Origin: Legionella quateirensis
GTDB taxonomy: Bacteria; Pseudomonadota; Gammaproteobacteria; Legionellales; Legionellaceae
Length of the DNA: 64,000 nucleotides
Assembly (NCBI RefSeq): GCF_001467955.1
Contig: NZ_LNYR01000031.1
Location: forward strand, 179,777 to 243,776
Direction of reading: 5' to 3'
Shown here one piece after another: positions 46,220 through 56,629 of the stretch. Position 1 is the first letter of the stretch. Every line of letters begins with the position of its first letter. The translations under genes were made by a program, and so were the position numbers. The notes beneath the pieces are model-generated. The model was not told the origin of the DNA. It ran no database searches and saw only the letters and a list, made by a program, of their open reading frames with translations.

Positions 46220-49200
46220 TTAATTACTCAACTGCAAGTCATCTTGTGAATTATCCTCTATTTGAAGTTCAGTCCCGGATGTTTGTTCAGAATAAATAGT
46301 GGTGTAAACAGGATCGACATCAATACTATTACCATGTTCCTGATTGGAGTTCGCAGATAAACCCGCCAATAATTTACTCGTGGAACATAAACTAATGGCA
46401 TCATTGGATAATGTCTGCGCGTTGGACGCACTTCGTTTCTCATCAAGCACAGCACCTACACCAAAGCCAATCAGCGCACCTATCGCTGTTGACAGAATAC
46501 GGACTGTCGCTGATGAAAGTGAGGACAGTTTCTTTGTAATAAATTCTGGTGCATCAAAAGATGAAATGAATAAGGATCCTATAATCCCAAGTGCAGTTCC
46601 AGTCACTTTTCCTATATGCTGATTAAGAAAAGATGGAGAGTCATGATTCACATGTTGGAGTATTGCTTCTGATTCAGCAGTACTTTCTACCGGGTTGATA
46701 GTTACTTGTTCATCATACTGAACTGTAGTACCCGATCCATTAGAACTGGGCGTAGGTATGCCTGATTGATGTGAATCAACTTGTTCATTTTGTATCTTTT
46801 CTCTGAAAAAATGTAAAATGGGTTCCATCGTTTCTTGGGAATAAGACATATCACTGGCATGCGCCGTTTGAATTTCAGCTAAAAGACGTTCCAAAATATG
46901 TAATTCATTCGGTGATAAATTTCCGCCAGGAAGAAGCTTTAATAACTCAAAAAATACAGTACAAAATTCCTGGAACCTATATTGAAACAAACTGTTATCG
47001 TATGTTCCGTCAGAAAAAACATCATTCTTGATTTTATTCATGATAAGTGAAAAAAGTTCCGGATTTAATTTGAACTGACCTATTGGGGAATAAGCAGTAA
47101 TAAAGCTTGTTATTCTGGACAGTTGCTCAAAAGATAATTTTTTAGGAGCCAACGCACGATAATACTGTAAATAGGTTGTCTGATTTTCATTTATTGGTAT
47201 CTCATGAAGAGTCTCATTTAATTGATCATAATAGTAAAATCTATTTTCAGTAATAATATACTGTGATTCAGTAGCCGTCCTTTGACTTTCACTTGTGGGT
47301 TCCTCAGACATAAAGATGATGCTGCATTGCCCATAAACCAGATGAACAATATCTTCTCTATCCAGTTTACTTTCGGCATTTATTCGCGCATACAAACATG
47401 CATTCATATCCAGGCTCAGGGTACGAATCAGCTTTATTTGTTTATCAAGGCTGATGCACACGTTTGGGATGATAGGGGTACCATAGTATGGGTCTTTACG
47501 ATTACTTCCATGCCTGAGTATTTCTTTTTGAGGTCCTATCATAGGATTGTATGCATACTTTTCGGATTTATTATCAGGAATCACGGGGATATTATTAAAT
47601 AATCGTTCCAATACACCACTGCTATTTTTTAATTTATTTTGCAAGCGTGTGCTTTGCATAATTAGAGCGTAGCTATGTTCTGAAAGAATAGAACTTTTTT
47701 CTGACACTAGCTCATCATACAATCTGTCTTCTATTTCAATTGAAATAGCTTGCCGTTCCTCATCTATTGCATGATTAATTCGGTCTCGTAAATGTGCCGG
47801 GTAATTAGTATCTGCAGGCAGAACTCTGTTCCCATGAATGTACTGTTTGTTAAAAAGATAATAATCTGTCTGGTGAAGGAGTGATTGAAGTTCCTCATCT
47901 GAATAATAACAATCAGGTTGATACTCTTGGATGTAATACATGCTCTTAACTTTAATTGAATCAAAATTATCTTCAAGTACATCGGTATGTCCTGTTGATA
48001 TTTGTGTTCTGATATAGCGTGAACACATAGCCGTCCATTGTTTAATTAATAGTTCATCGTTAAGCTCATTCTCAGCGATAGGATGAATTTGGTTATGCTT
48101 GAATGAATATTCAATTATTGGCAGTATCCTTTTTTCTCCAAATTCTGCTATGAATTCTTGTTCACCTTGTTCTGGTCCATAAGTCAAAATATAGGCTGCT
48201 TTGGTGTTCTCATAAGCCGTTTCATATTCGTTCCGTAAATAAACGGCCTGTAATATGCCAAAAAATGGTGGAAGGAAGGGGGTGTTAGGAGTCTGGTCCT
48301 GAGTGAAGTAAATTGCATCTATTTTTTTGCAGTGATATAAAAGTTCGGAGTGCGTTGTAAAGTCCCCATTATGCATCATCCGATATTGCCCACCCAACTT
48401 CAATGCTTGATGCAAGTCAGCATATTGTTGATTGATTTCATCAATATCTTGTGTCACGTTATTTTTCCAAATGGATTTTTTTTGATAGCCTGTGTCTGCA
48501 TCAATACTGCTAATCAATTGAATGTCAGCAGGATTGGGATTGATCATTAAAAAACCAACATTAGACCATACTCCCGCGCCATATCCGAGTAACGAGACAG
48601 ATCGGTATGGGTTACCATGCTTATTAAACCGATCTGGTTTAGAGCTGGGTGTAGCTACACCAGGCCTACGCATGGATTTTTCAATTTCGATTTTGGCTTT
48701 GTTACCTTTGATTCCAGAGGTAGAATTAAAAGCAACCTCTTCTGATACATAGATGATGGATCTGGCAAGAATTTTTCCCTCACGCAATGCAGCTTCAAGG
48801 TTTTCCTGCGTTAATTCTTTTTGAGGGTCATAAGGAGTTAACTCAACAAGTGGCAATTCAATAACCAGCTCAAAAGGGAGTAATTCCTTATTTAATGCTT
48901 TAAGAATAGGATAATTGTATCGTTCAATATCCTGAGCTATTGCTTGAAATCCATTTTCCTGTTCGTAGTTGATTTTGCAGGAGGGATCAATCGTTCCGTA
49001 AGCATCCCCATGATAGGTAATTAAGCTTCTTGCTTCACAAATTAATTGGGCCATCTCATCCAGAGCCAAAGGATTATCTTTTGCTGCAATCTGATAAAAA
49101 TCAAGATATTTTGCATCAAAAGCTGGCCTTGCTCTGATAATGTCGAGACAGTCCACATCATGAATCAATTGATGGTAGATGCTTTTCTGGTAATTATCCT

Positions 49201-49831
49201 TAGTGATGCTTGAATCAAATTGCCAGCTTATCTGACCATTATCCGTTTCGTAAATTTTAAAATAACCTGTTTTATGAAGATCCTTATTTGCAGTTGCCTC
49301 TGCAATCGAACAAGCCTTATCTCTATTGACGCCTAATACGTGTCTTAAATAATGATAAAGTAAAATAGCACTCTCATGATCCCATTGATCCTCATTTTCA
49401 TCTTCGCGCGCAGAATCATGGAATAATGTGGCAATTTGTAATAATTTAATGTCTTCTTCGGTGAGTTTCTCTGAGTCCTTAATACGATGTCTGCGATACA
49501 GATTAGAAAAAACTGGAATATAATGAGCAGCTCGAGAAACGTGCGTTAATCCATGTGCATATCTGGCAAACCCGGGAACAATAACTTCTTGTTTCGAAAC
49601 GGGATAAGGTATTTTATAGATGTTATTAAATAACCATTTTGCATGCTCATTGATATCACTATCAAAACTTAGGTTTTTTGTATTATCCTGATGAAAAAGA
49701 TTCGGCGACAGGTTTTTTTTCTCAAGAATCTCTAACAGGCCTATATTCCACTCGTTGCTTGAACTGGATTTAGCTGAAATGTTCTGAGAGCTAACCAAGA
49801 TCCCATCGATATAAATTGAAGTATTACTCAT
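46220..49831 (-). CDS. Large SidE-PDE-like effector candidate
   Basis: A 1203-residue protein. Residues about 60-430 resemble the phosphodiesterase domain of the Legionella SidE family: FARYAHGLTHVSRAAHY (His93, His97), TLFHDSAREDENEDQWDHE (His138-Asp139), LIHDVDCLDIIRARPAFDA (His224) and RSVSLLGYGAGVWSNVGFL. In SidE proteins this domain handles ADP-ribosylated ubiquitin. No mART domain is evident. The central part (500-1000) is unknown. Near the C-terminus two glycine-rich hydrophobic segments (about 1079-1092 and 1112-1129) may insert in a host membrane, and the tail is acidic, as in Dot/Icm substrates. Effector status is inferred. Confidence 0.8.
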   Translation of the reverse strand: MSNTSIYIDGILVSSQNISAKSSSSNEWNIGLLEILEKKNLSPNLFHQDNTKNLSFDSDINEHAKWLFNNIYKIPYPVSKQEVIVPGFARYAHGLTHVSRAAHYIPVFSNLYRRHRIKDSEKLTEEDIKLLQIATLFHDSAREDENEDQWDHESAILLYHYLRHVLGVNRDKACSIAEATANKDLHKTGYFKIYETDNGQISWQFDSSITKDNYQKSIYHQLIHDVDCLDIIRARPAFDAKYLDFYQIAAKDNPLALDEMAQLICEARSLITYHGDAYGTIDPSCKINYEQENGFQAIAQDIERYNYPILKALNKELLPFELVIELPLVELTPYDPQKELTQENLEAALREGKILARSIIYVSEEVAFNSTSGIKGNKAKIEIEKSMRRPGVATPSSKPDRFNKHGNPYRSVSLLGYGAGVWSNVGFLMINPNPADIQLISSIDADTGYQKKSIWKNNVTQDIDEINQQYADLHQALKLGGQYRMMHNGDFTTHSELLYHCKKIDAIYFTQDQTPNTPFLPPFFGILQAVYLRNEYETAYENTKAAYILTYGPEQGEQEFIAEFGEKRILPIIEYSFKHNQIHPIAENELNDELLIKQWTAMCSRYIRTQISTGHTDVLEDNFDSIKVKSMYYIQEYQPDCYYSDEELQSLLHQTDYYLFNKQYIHGNRVLPADTNYPAHLRDRINHAIDEERQAISIEIEDRLYDELVSEKSSILSEHSYALIMQSTRLQNKLKNSSGVLERLFNNIPVIPDNKSEKYAYNPMIGPQKEILRHGSNRKDPYYGTPIIPNVCISLDKQIKLIRTLSLDMNACLYARINAESKLDREDIVHLVYGQCSIIFMSEEPTSESQRTATESQYIITENRFYYYDQLNETLHEIPINENQTTYLQYYRALAPKKLSFEQLSRITSFITAYSPIGQFKLNPELFSLIMNKIKNDVFSDGTYDNSLFQYRFQEFCTVFFELLKLLPGGNLSPNELHILERLLAEIQTAHASDMSYSQETMEPILHFFREKIQNEQVDSHQSGIPTPSSNGSGTTVQYDEQVTINPVESTAESEAILQHVNHDSPSFLNQHIGKVTGTALGIIGSLFISSFDAPEFITKKLSSLSSATVRILSTAIGALIGFGVGAVLDEKRSASNAQTLSNDAISLCSTSKLLAGLSANSNQEHGNSIDVDPVYTTIYSEQTSGTELQIEDNSQDDLQLSN

Positions 49832-50020
49832 TTCATTTGCCCAATATAGTATATTATTGTTTAATTTTATGGCAAATAGATTAATAAATTGTTAAATTTT
49901 CGTCTTAAATATTAATAATACCTATATAAAAAAATGGTGATTTAAAGTACGGAATCTCACGGATTCTATTCTGCTTGAGCCCGGTGGATTTTCCTCTGTC
50001 CCCTCTACTAAAAGCCTAAG

Positions 50021-50107
50021 TAGCCTGTATTAGCGAAGCGTAATACAGGATCAAAATGGCAACAAACTCCATAGTTTCCCCGTATTACGCTTCGCTAATA
50101 CGGGCTA
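50021..50107. repeat. Nested palindromic element
   Basis: TAGCCTGTATTAGCGAAGCG at 50021 pairs with CGCTTCGCTAATACGGGCTA ending at 50107, arms of about 27 bp with one mismatch. Each arm is itself palindromic (GTATTA, GCGAAGC, TAATAC). The rest of 49832-50295 is AT-rich and holds no gene. Related to 15074-15105. Confidence 0.85.
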
Positions 50108-50295
50108 CGAAAAAAGTCAGTCTACAGTAAATAATCCTTAACTTAATGACACTGAGGGGATTAATAAAGAGTATGGTCATTCAGCTCTTAATATTTTTTA
50201 TATACATTTTTTACCTGCCTTAAGATCGTTTTGCAGATGGGCAATAGTGATCTAAACTGCTACAAAGGAGTTTTTTTGGAAAAGGAGTTTGCTTC

Positions 50296-51783
50296 ATGAA
50301 AACACTGAGTTCTTTATCAGGAAAATCAGTAGTCGAACTGATGAAAAAAAAGGAAGTATCTTGCGTGGAAGTGATGCAAACGCATCTGGATCAGGTTGCA
50401 AAAGTAAATCCTTCAATTAACGCGATGATTCAGCATTTATCACCAGAAGAAGCTTTAAAACAAGCACATAAAGCTGATAAAGAAATCGCTAAACATAGAG
50501 AAACAGGTCTCTTGCATGGACTACCTGTTACTATAAAAGACGCGCGCGAAGTCCGTGGTTTTTTATGTTCTTATGGAAATCAAAGTCCATTTAATTATCG
50601 TGCTAAAAAAGATTGCACGGTCGCTGCGCGTTTAAGAAAAGCTGGAGCGATAATCACAGGGATTACTAATATTCCTGATTTCTCAATGTCTTATGATACC
50701 GATAACAGTTTATACGGTCGAACACGCAATCCTTATGATTTGAATCGCTCTCCAGGAGGCAGCAGTGGTGGTGAGGCTGCTCTTATTGCTGCCTGTGGCT
50801 CTTATTTGGGTATTGGGGCTGATAGCGGTGGAAGCATCAGGCAACCAGCACATAATTGCGGTATCGCAGGATTAAAGCCAACACTTGGTTTAATACCTGA
50901 TACCGGAGTTTTTCCCGGAAATGGTTTCTATGGTATTTTTAAAAACATTTTGACTCAAGGGCCTATGGCTCGTTATGTAGATGATTTAATCCATGTTTTA
51001 CCTATAATTAGCGGCCCTGATGGAGTAGATCCCAATACAATACCGATTGCCGTAAAAGATCCGAATCAAGTTGATTTAAGTCAATTACGTATTGCTCTAT
51101 ATACAAAGAACAACATTACTGTACCAAGAGAAGATATCGTAAGTGTTGTGAACAAGGCGGGTAATCTGCTTAAGTCTGAAGTGCATAGTATTGATGAACA
51201 ATATCCACCAAATACTAAAGAAACGTGCTCTATGTTCGAGGAGTTGTTTTTCTACGGTGGTGATGGCGGGCAGTGGTTAATTGATCGTATGATTGCCATG
51301 CACGTTACTAAAGTAGAAAAGCCTTTTCAGGCTATTTTAGACAGAGCGGCAGTGTGTCATTTCTCAGTTACTGAGTTACGTCGACGGTTGGAATTAATTG
51401 AAGAATTTAAATATTCAATGATGGAATTTATGCGAGATTATGATGTGATTATTTGTCCCGCTGCTACCACTCCAGCTAATTTATATGAGCAAAAGATTGA
51501 GGTAAAAGAAGGTTTTGATTTGGCTTATGATTTGACTTATAACTTGCCCTATAATATTACAGGTTGGCCTGCAGTTGTTGTTCGTTGCGGTACTTCAGAT
51601 GAAGGTCTTCCGATTGGGGTGCAAATTGTTGCAAAAGCCTGGCACGATGATGTGGCACTGGCTGTAGCCAAACGTTTGGAGGAGTTATTAGGGGGGTGGC
51701 AAGCTCCAGTACTGGAGCTTGTTGACAATTCATTAAATTATTCACAACGTCCCGCGACTTGTTCGCGGGATCCAGAGACTTAG
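50296..51783 (+). CDS. Amidase signature family enzyme
   Basis: A 495-residue amidase. The Ser-cisSer-Lys triad is visible: Lys in LPVTIKDAREV, and the serines in RSPGGSSGGEAAL and GADSGGSIRQPA. PVGVQIVA-type segment LPIGVQIVAKAW is also present. It hydrolyses an amide; no GatB or GatC neighbour, so it is not assigned to the GatA role. The last 20 residues (VDNSLNYSQRPATCSRDPET) are encoded by a palindromic repeat, and look like an acquired tail. GGAAAAGGAG lies upstream of the ATG. Confidence 0.9.
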   Translation: MKTLSSLSGKSVVELMKKKEVSCVEVMQTHLDQVAKVNPSINAMIQHLSPEEALKQAHKADKEIAKHRETGLLHGLPVTIKDAREVRGFLCSYGNQSPFNYRAKKDCTVAARLRKAGAIITGITNIPDFSMSYDTDNSLYGRTRNPYDLNRSPGGSSGGEAALIAACGSYLGIGADSGGSIRQPAHNCGIAGLKPTLGLIPDTGVFPGNGFYGIFKNILTQGPMARYVDDLIHVLPIISGPDGVDPNTIPIAVKDPNQVDLSQLRIALYTKNNITVPREDIVSVVNKAGNLLKSEVHSIDEQYPPNTKETCSMFEELFFYGGDGGQWLIDRMIAMHVTKVEKPFQAILDRAAVCHFSVTELRRRLELIEEFKYSMMEFMRDYDVIICPAATTPANLYEQKIEVKEGFDLAYDLTYNLPYNITGWPAVVVRCGTSDEGLPIGVQIVAKAWHDDVALAVAKRLEELLGGWQAPVLELVDNSLNYSQRPATCSRDPET

Positions 51784-51869
51784 AATCAATAACGAACATA
51801 ATGTATTTATTAAGTTCGAACTGGATCCCGCGAACAAGTCGCGGGACGTCGAAATCGGAATTGTCAACA
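51720..51869. repeat. 150-bp palindromic element overlapping the amidase end
   Basis: Outer arms TGTTGACAATTC (51720-51731) and GAATTGTCAACA (51858-51869) are perfect. Inner arms CGTCCCGCGACTTGTTCGCG (from 51748) and CGCGAACAAGTCGCGGGACG (to 51848) are also perfect, and each can fold on itself. The amidase stop codon lies inside. Confidence 0.9.
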
Positions 51870-51924
51870 CACCCTGGTTTAAGCTAACAGAAATCAATCA
51901 AGTTTGATTTCATGAATCTTGAAA

Positions 51925-52413
51925 TTAAATAATTAAAACCTTAGTTCCGGGATTTGATTTTACCCAATTAGCTACATAGTCAATATAGTTATTATTGCCT
52001 ACGGCAATACATCCACGAGTTGAGTAGGGCAAACTGTTTAACCAGTTAAACCCTTTGGATGACTGGGTAGGTCCATGAATGCCTACATCTCTGCCTGTAT
52101 ATCCAGCCGCAGCTTGCTTTGAAGTTGGGTATAGAATTGGAATAAATATTTTAAATTGATTGGATTTTCTTGGATAAGCTAATCCATATAAACCAATTGG
52201 TGTTTTATTATCACCCGCTTTCTTTTTGCCGATTCCTTTATATCCGAGAGCTACTTTAAAGGTCTTAATTACCGAGCCGTGTTTACAAATATTTAAAGTT
52301 CGCTTTGATGTGTGTACATTGATTCCGTCTGATAAAGGACAGGTTGAATTACTGGCAAATAGAACAACAGGAAATAGAAGAGCGATCAATAAGGGAATTG
52401 CTTTAATTTTCAT
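51925..52413 (-). CDS. Secreted L,D-transpeptidase (YkuD family)
   Basis: About 162 residues with a signal peptide (MKIKAIPLLIALLFPVVLFA). The YkuD catalytic motif is DVGIHGPTQSSKGFNWLNSLP then YSTRGCIAVG (His and Cys). It cross-links peptidoglycan or attaches proteins, in the periplasm. I chose ATG at 52413; a TTG four codons upstream is less likely. Confidence 0.92.
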   Translation of the reverse strand: MKIKAIPLLIALLFPVVLFASNSTCPLSDGINVHTSKRTLNICKHGSVIKTFKVALGYKGIGKKKAGDNKTPIGLYGLAYPRKSNQFKIFIPILYPTSKQAAAGYTGRDVGIHGPTQSSKGFNWLNSLPYSTRGCIAVGNNNYIDYVANWVKSNPGTKVLII

Positions 52414-52625
52414 ATAAATAGACAAAATTTACTGTAATTGGTTGATAATTATTCCATAATAATCACTTTATTCATAGATCTAGCCGACAAAATTTTTGAT
52501 CAATAGTTAGATCAAGAGAGTCTAACCGGAGTTAACTCTTTGATTTTAAACAGTGCTCTCGGAAGGAACTTGCTCTTTCATTATTGAATAAATAATAATG
52601 GGGAGTCGGAGCTGGCATTTCCATC

Positions 52626-54449
52626 TCAAGAATCGCTAAATTCTTTTAACGCTTTGAGAAAATGATGTCCATAGTGGGTTAGTTTGTGTTGACCTACTCC
52701 TGAGACATCTAGAAGCTGCTCTGTATTTTGGGGTTTTAATTGGGTCATTTCGTGTAAGGTAGCATCACTGAAAATCATAAATGGAGGTTTGTTTTCTTCA
52801 TCTGCCAGTTTACGTCTTAAACTACGCAGTACTTCAAATAAAGGACTATTTTCAGGCTTAACAGAGCTGCGTTCCTTACTTTTCTTTTTAGTACCCTTTA
52901 GGTCATTATTGGGGATGGTCAGTGAAATCCTTTCTTCTCCCTTTAAAAGGGGGATCGCTTTTGGAGTCAGACGTACCACATTAAAATGACTGATGTCCTG
53001 CAAACAATAATCCTTATGGATAAGTTGCCAAGCCAGTTGTTTCCAGTAATTTGCTGATTTATCTTTACCAATGCCATAGGTGCTGAGTTGGTCATGTCCA
53101 AATTGTTTGATTTTGTCAGTTACGGCACCTCTGAGTACTTCTATGGTATGGGTTAATCCATAATTCTGTTTTAATCGATAGATACATGATAATAATTTCT
53201 GAGCATCTTCTGTTGCGTCAGCCATTTCAGGTGGATTGTCACACACATCACAATACTTGCATTCAGTATCACAGGGCTCGTCAAAATAACGTAAGAGAAT
53301 CTGGCGACGGCAATGAGAGGCTTCTGCAAAAGCCAGCATGTGATTTAATTTATTGGTTTCCACCCGTCTTTGTTCGTCAAGTGGCGTATTGATTATCCAG
53401 GAACGGAGCCTTGCGCTGTCTGCCGCATCATAAAGCAGAAGGGCTCTGGCAGGTAAGCCATCACGACCAGCGCGACCGGTTTCTTGGTAGTATCCTTCTA
53501 TATTTTTGGGTAAATCATGATGCACCACGAAGCGTACATTGGGTTTATCAATGCCCATTCCGAAGGCAATCGTTGCGACAACAATATCAATACGATCATG
53601 GCGGAATAAAGTTTGTACTTCGCGACGCTCGTTATGCGGAAGGCCGGCATGATAGGCGCGTGCTTTAAATCCCATATCTTGCAGCTTTTCCGCAAGACGT
53701 TCAACGCTGTTACGTGTTCCGCAATAGATAATTCCGGATTGTTGCACTTCAGATTGCAAAAATTGATTTAATTGTTTCGCTGGATTAATTTTAGGGACTA
53801 CTTTGTAGTGAATATTAGGTCTGTTAAAGGAGGCGACGTATTTTTTCGGATTGTAATTTAATTTTACAACGATATCTTCGCGGGTTTGTTTATCTGCAGT
53901 CGCGGTTAACGCGATCATGGGAACATTGGGAAAATGAGTTTTTAATAGTCCGAGCGCAGCATATTCAGGTCTGAAATCATGCCCCCATTGAGAAACGCAA
54001 TGCGCCTCATCAATTGCGAACAGAGCGATATGACATTCTTGCAGACGCTCTAAAAAGGAAGTACTGATAAGTCGTTCCGGCGCAATATATAACAAATCCA
54101 ATTCGTCATTATGCAATTGTGCTAATACTTTTCTGGCCTCTTCGCTTGACAGTGACGAGTTATAATAGGCTGCGTTAATGCCTTGTAATTTAAGCGAGGC
54201 TACCTGATCTTCCATTAATGCGATTAAGGGTGAAACTACGATACCAACTCCAGATCGAACTATGGAAGGTATTTGATAGCACAGAGATTTTCCGCCGCCC
54301 GTCGGCATGAGAACGAGTACGTCTACCCCAGAAATCACATCATTGATAATTTCTTCCTGTGGAGCTCTAAAGGAATCAAAGCCGAAATAGTCTTTTAAAA
54401 CGGTCAGGGCATTTTTATTTGTCAATGTAGGTTGCGCTAATGTTTCCAT
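52626..54449 (-). CDS. recQ: ATP-dependent DNA helicase RecQ
   Basis: About 607 residues. Walker A is [15 protein letters not shown], the DEAH box is [20 protein letters not shown], the C-terminal helicase domain has [10 protein letters not shown], and the zinc cysteines are at [24 protein letters not shown]. An RQC domain and an HRDC domain ([22 protein letters not shown], split) follow. ATG at 54449 is preferred; GTG at 54473 is in frame. Confidence 0.96.
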   Translation of the reverse strand: METLAQPTLTNKNALTVLKDYFGFDSFRAPQEEIINDVISGVDVLVLMPTGGGKSLCYQIPSIVRSGVGIVVSPLIALMEDQVASLKLQGINAAYYNSSLSSEEARKVLAQLHNDELDLLYIAPERLISTSFLERLQECHIALFAIDEAHCVSQWGHDFRPEYAALGLLKTHFPNVPMIALTATADKQTREDIVVKLNYNPKKYVASFNRPNIHYKVVPKINPAKQLNQFLQSEVQQSGIIYCGTRNSVERLAEKLQDMGFKARAYHAGLPHNERREVQTLFRHDRIDIVVATIAFGMGIDKPNVRFVVHHDLPKNIEGYYQETGRAGRDGLPARALLLYDAADSARLRSWIINTPLDEQRRVETNKLNHMLAFAEASHCRRQILLRYFDEPCDTECKYCDVCDNPPEMADATEDAQKLLSCIYRLKQNYGLTHTIEVLRGAVTDKIKQFGHDQLSTYGIGKDKSANYWKQLAWQLIHKDYCLQDISHFNVVRLTPKAIPLLKGEERISLTIPNNDLKGTKKKSKERSSVKPENSPLFEVLRSLRRKLADEENKPPFMIFSDATLHEMTQLKPQNTEQLLDVSGVGQHKLTHYGHHFLKALKEFSDS

Positions 54450-54676
54450 GTGATTATTCTTGTTGTATTTCACAGGCGCTAAAAATTCGCAATAATAACA
54501 TCTTTTAACCTGTAAACAGAGCAGTTTAATGAGAACCTGAAAATTTATGTGCTAAGTCTAGGAATTTTTACAAAATTTAGTGCCGTAATCGTTTCAGTAG
54601 ATTAAACTCTTTCAGGTTTATACCTATGTCCGATGGGTATATAGGGTGTTAAAAACAAACTTTCTAAGGATGGTCT

Positions 54677-55831
54677 ATGAATTTTGAATTCACCGCTGAA
54701 CATCAGGCATTTCGTCAGATGGCATCAGATTTTGCCCAAAATAAATTGGCTCCCATGGCCGATAGTTGGGATGAGCACAGTCACTTTCCAACCGATATTT
54801 TACGTGAAGCTGCAGCATTAGGAATGGCTGGTATGGTGGCTCGAGAGGATATTGGCGGTGCGCAACTCACTCGTTTGGATGCGTCTTTGATATTTGAGCA
54901 ATTAGCTACCGGTTGTATTACTACCAGCGCTTATCTTTCAATTCATAATATGGTGACCTCATTGGTTGATCGTTATGCTAATGATGAGTTGCGTTCCTTT
55001 TGGGGACCTAAATTAACTGCGATGGAAGTCATATCCAGTTATTGTCTTACAGAACCGGAATCGGGATCTGATGCGGCTTCATTAAAGACCAGAGCTGTAC
55101 GAGACGGGGATTATTATATTCTTAATGGTGCCAAGGCTTTTATTTCAGGCGGAAGCGTAAGTGATGTCTATTTATGTATGGTTCGCACTGGAGATGAATC
55201 GCATCACGGGATCAGTTGTCTGTTAATCGAGAAGAATACACCAGGTTTTACTTTTGGAAAACTGGAAAAGAAAATGGGTTGGCGTAGTCAACCTACGTGT
55301 ATGATCTATTTTGAAAATTGTCGAGTCCCAGTATCCAACCGAGTTGGCGAAGAAGGGATGGGATTTAAAATTGCTCTTAATGCATTAAATGGTGGACGGG
55401 TTAATATCGCATCATGTTCACTGGGTGGCGCACTTGCCTGTTTGCGATTAACGCAAGCCTATCTTCATGAGCGTAAGCAGTTCGGTAAATCATTAACTAA
55501 AATGCAGGCTTTGCGCTTTTATTTTGCCGATATGTTAACCGATTATGAAGCGGCACGATTAATGGTATATAGAGCTGCAACGGCTATGGATAATAATGAA
55601 GTCAATGCTCCGATGTATTGTGCGATGGCCAAACGACTCGCTACTGACGTAGCATTTCGGATTAGTGATAAGGCAATGCAATTGCATGGTGGATATGGCT
55701 ATTTACGCGATTATCAGATCGAGCGAATATTCAGAGATTTAAGAGTGCACCAGATTCTTGAAGGTACTAATGAGATCATGCGAGAAATTGTTGCAAAAGC
55801 AAGTTTGGATGAAGAGTTTTTTATTGATTAG
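54677..55831 (+). CDS. Acyl-CoA dehydrogenase
   Basis: A 384-residue flavin enzyme. FAD/substrate segments are YCLTEPESGSDAASLKTRA and AFISGGSVSDVYLCMV; RIFRDLRVHQILEGTNEIMREI holds the catalytic Glu. Following genes encode an enoyl-CoA hydratase and a 3-hydroxyisobutyryl-CoA hydrolase-like protein, so isobutyryl-CoA (valine pathway) is the likely substrate, by inference. It starts at ATG with AAGGATGG upstream. Confidence 0.93.
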   Translation: MNFEFTAEHQAFRQMASDFAQNKLAPMADSWDEHSHFPTDILREAAALGMAGMVAREDIGGAQLTRLDASLIFEQLATGCITTSAYLSIHNMVTSLVDRYANDELRSFWGPKLTAMEVISSYCLTEPESGSDAASLKTRAVRDGDYYILNGAKAFISGGSVSDVYLCMVRTGDESHHGISCLLIEKNTPGFTFGKLEKKMGWRSQPTCMIYFENCRVPVSNRVGEEGMGFKIALNALNGGRVNIASCSLGGALACLRLTQAYLHERKQFGKSLTKMQALRFYFADMLTDYEAARLMVYRAATAMDNNEVNAPMYCAMAKRLATDVAFRISDKAMQLHGGYGYLRDYQIERIFRDLRVHQILEGTNEIMREIVAKASLDEEFFID

Positions 55832-55852
55832 GAATATACCAGGAGTCTGTTA

Positions 55853-56629
55853 ATGAATTTAATTGAACATGAGTTGGATGGAAATGGAATTTTAACATTA
55901 ACGTTAAATAGACCAGAAAAACTGAATGCATTAAGTACCGAAGTTTTAGATGCTCTGGCTGAATTATTCCGCTCTGCAAAAGCAAATCCAAAAGTTAAGG
56001 CATTAATAATAACTGGCAATGGTAAAGCGTTTTGTGCTGGTGCTGATATCAATCGACTTGCTGAATGTACTGCTCAAACCGGATACGAGTTTGCTTGTCA
56101 TGGTCAGGAAGTGTTTCGTTTGCTGGAAAACATGGGTAAGCCCTCCCTGGCGGCGATTAATGGATTTGCTTTTGGTGGAGGTTGTGAACTGGCAATTTCC
56201 GCAACGTTGAGAATTGCTTCAACCAAAGCGATGTTTGGGCAACCTGAAGTCAAACTGGGCGTTATACCTGGATATGGCGGTACTCAGAGATTAGCCCGCC
56301 TTGTCGGCAAAGGGCGCGCTATGGATTTGTGCCTGACCGGGCGATTTATTAATGCTGAAACGGCTTTGAATTGGGGGTTGGTCTCAGAAGTCACAGAACC
56401 TGAGCATTTATTAGAGCAGGGGAGAACTCTATTAAAGGGAATTTTAACTATGGCTCCTCTGGCTGTAGCAGGAGTGATGGAAGTTATTGACCATGGTTAT
56501 GATTTATCCCTTCAGGAAGCCTTGCATCTGGAAGCCATTCATTTTGCCAAAGTGTGTGCTACTGAGGATAAAAAAGAAGGAGTAGAGGCTTTTCTGGGTA
56601 AGCGAACTGCCGTCTTTAAGGGAGAATAA
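55853..56629 (+). CDS. Enoyl-CoA hydratase
   Basis: A 258-residue crotonase. The oxyanion hole is at GKAFCAGADINRLA and GFAFGGGCELAIS; the two catalytic Glu of hydratases are visible in FGQPEVKLGVIPGYGGTQRLAR. It should hydrate an enoyl-CoA such as methacrylyl-CoA. It lies 21 bp after the dehydrogenase with AGGAGT upstream and abuts the next gene. Confidence 0.94.
   Translation: MNLIEHELDGNGILTLTLNRPEKLNALSTEVLDALAELFRSAKANPKVKALIITGNGKAFCAGADINRLAECTAQTGYEFACHGQEVFRLLENMGKPSLAAINGFAFGGGCELAISATLRIASTKAMFGQPEVKLGVIPGYGGTQRLARLVGKGRAMDLCLTGRFINAETALNWGLVSEVTEPEHLLEQGRTLLKGILTMAPLAVAGVMEVIDHGYDLSLQEALHLEAIHFAKVCATEDKKEGVEAFLGKRTAVFKGE

Noticed and set aside
47282..47602. Plus-strand 106-residue ORF within the SidE-like gene
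   Set aside because: Antisense to a long ORF with recognisable domains.
46220..49831. mART domain in the SidE-like protein from STS (370-372) and EIE (382-384)
   Set aside because: The motifs are only about 10 residues apart, whereas in SidE mART domains they are about 40 apart, and they fall in the tail of the PDE-like domain.
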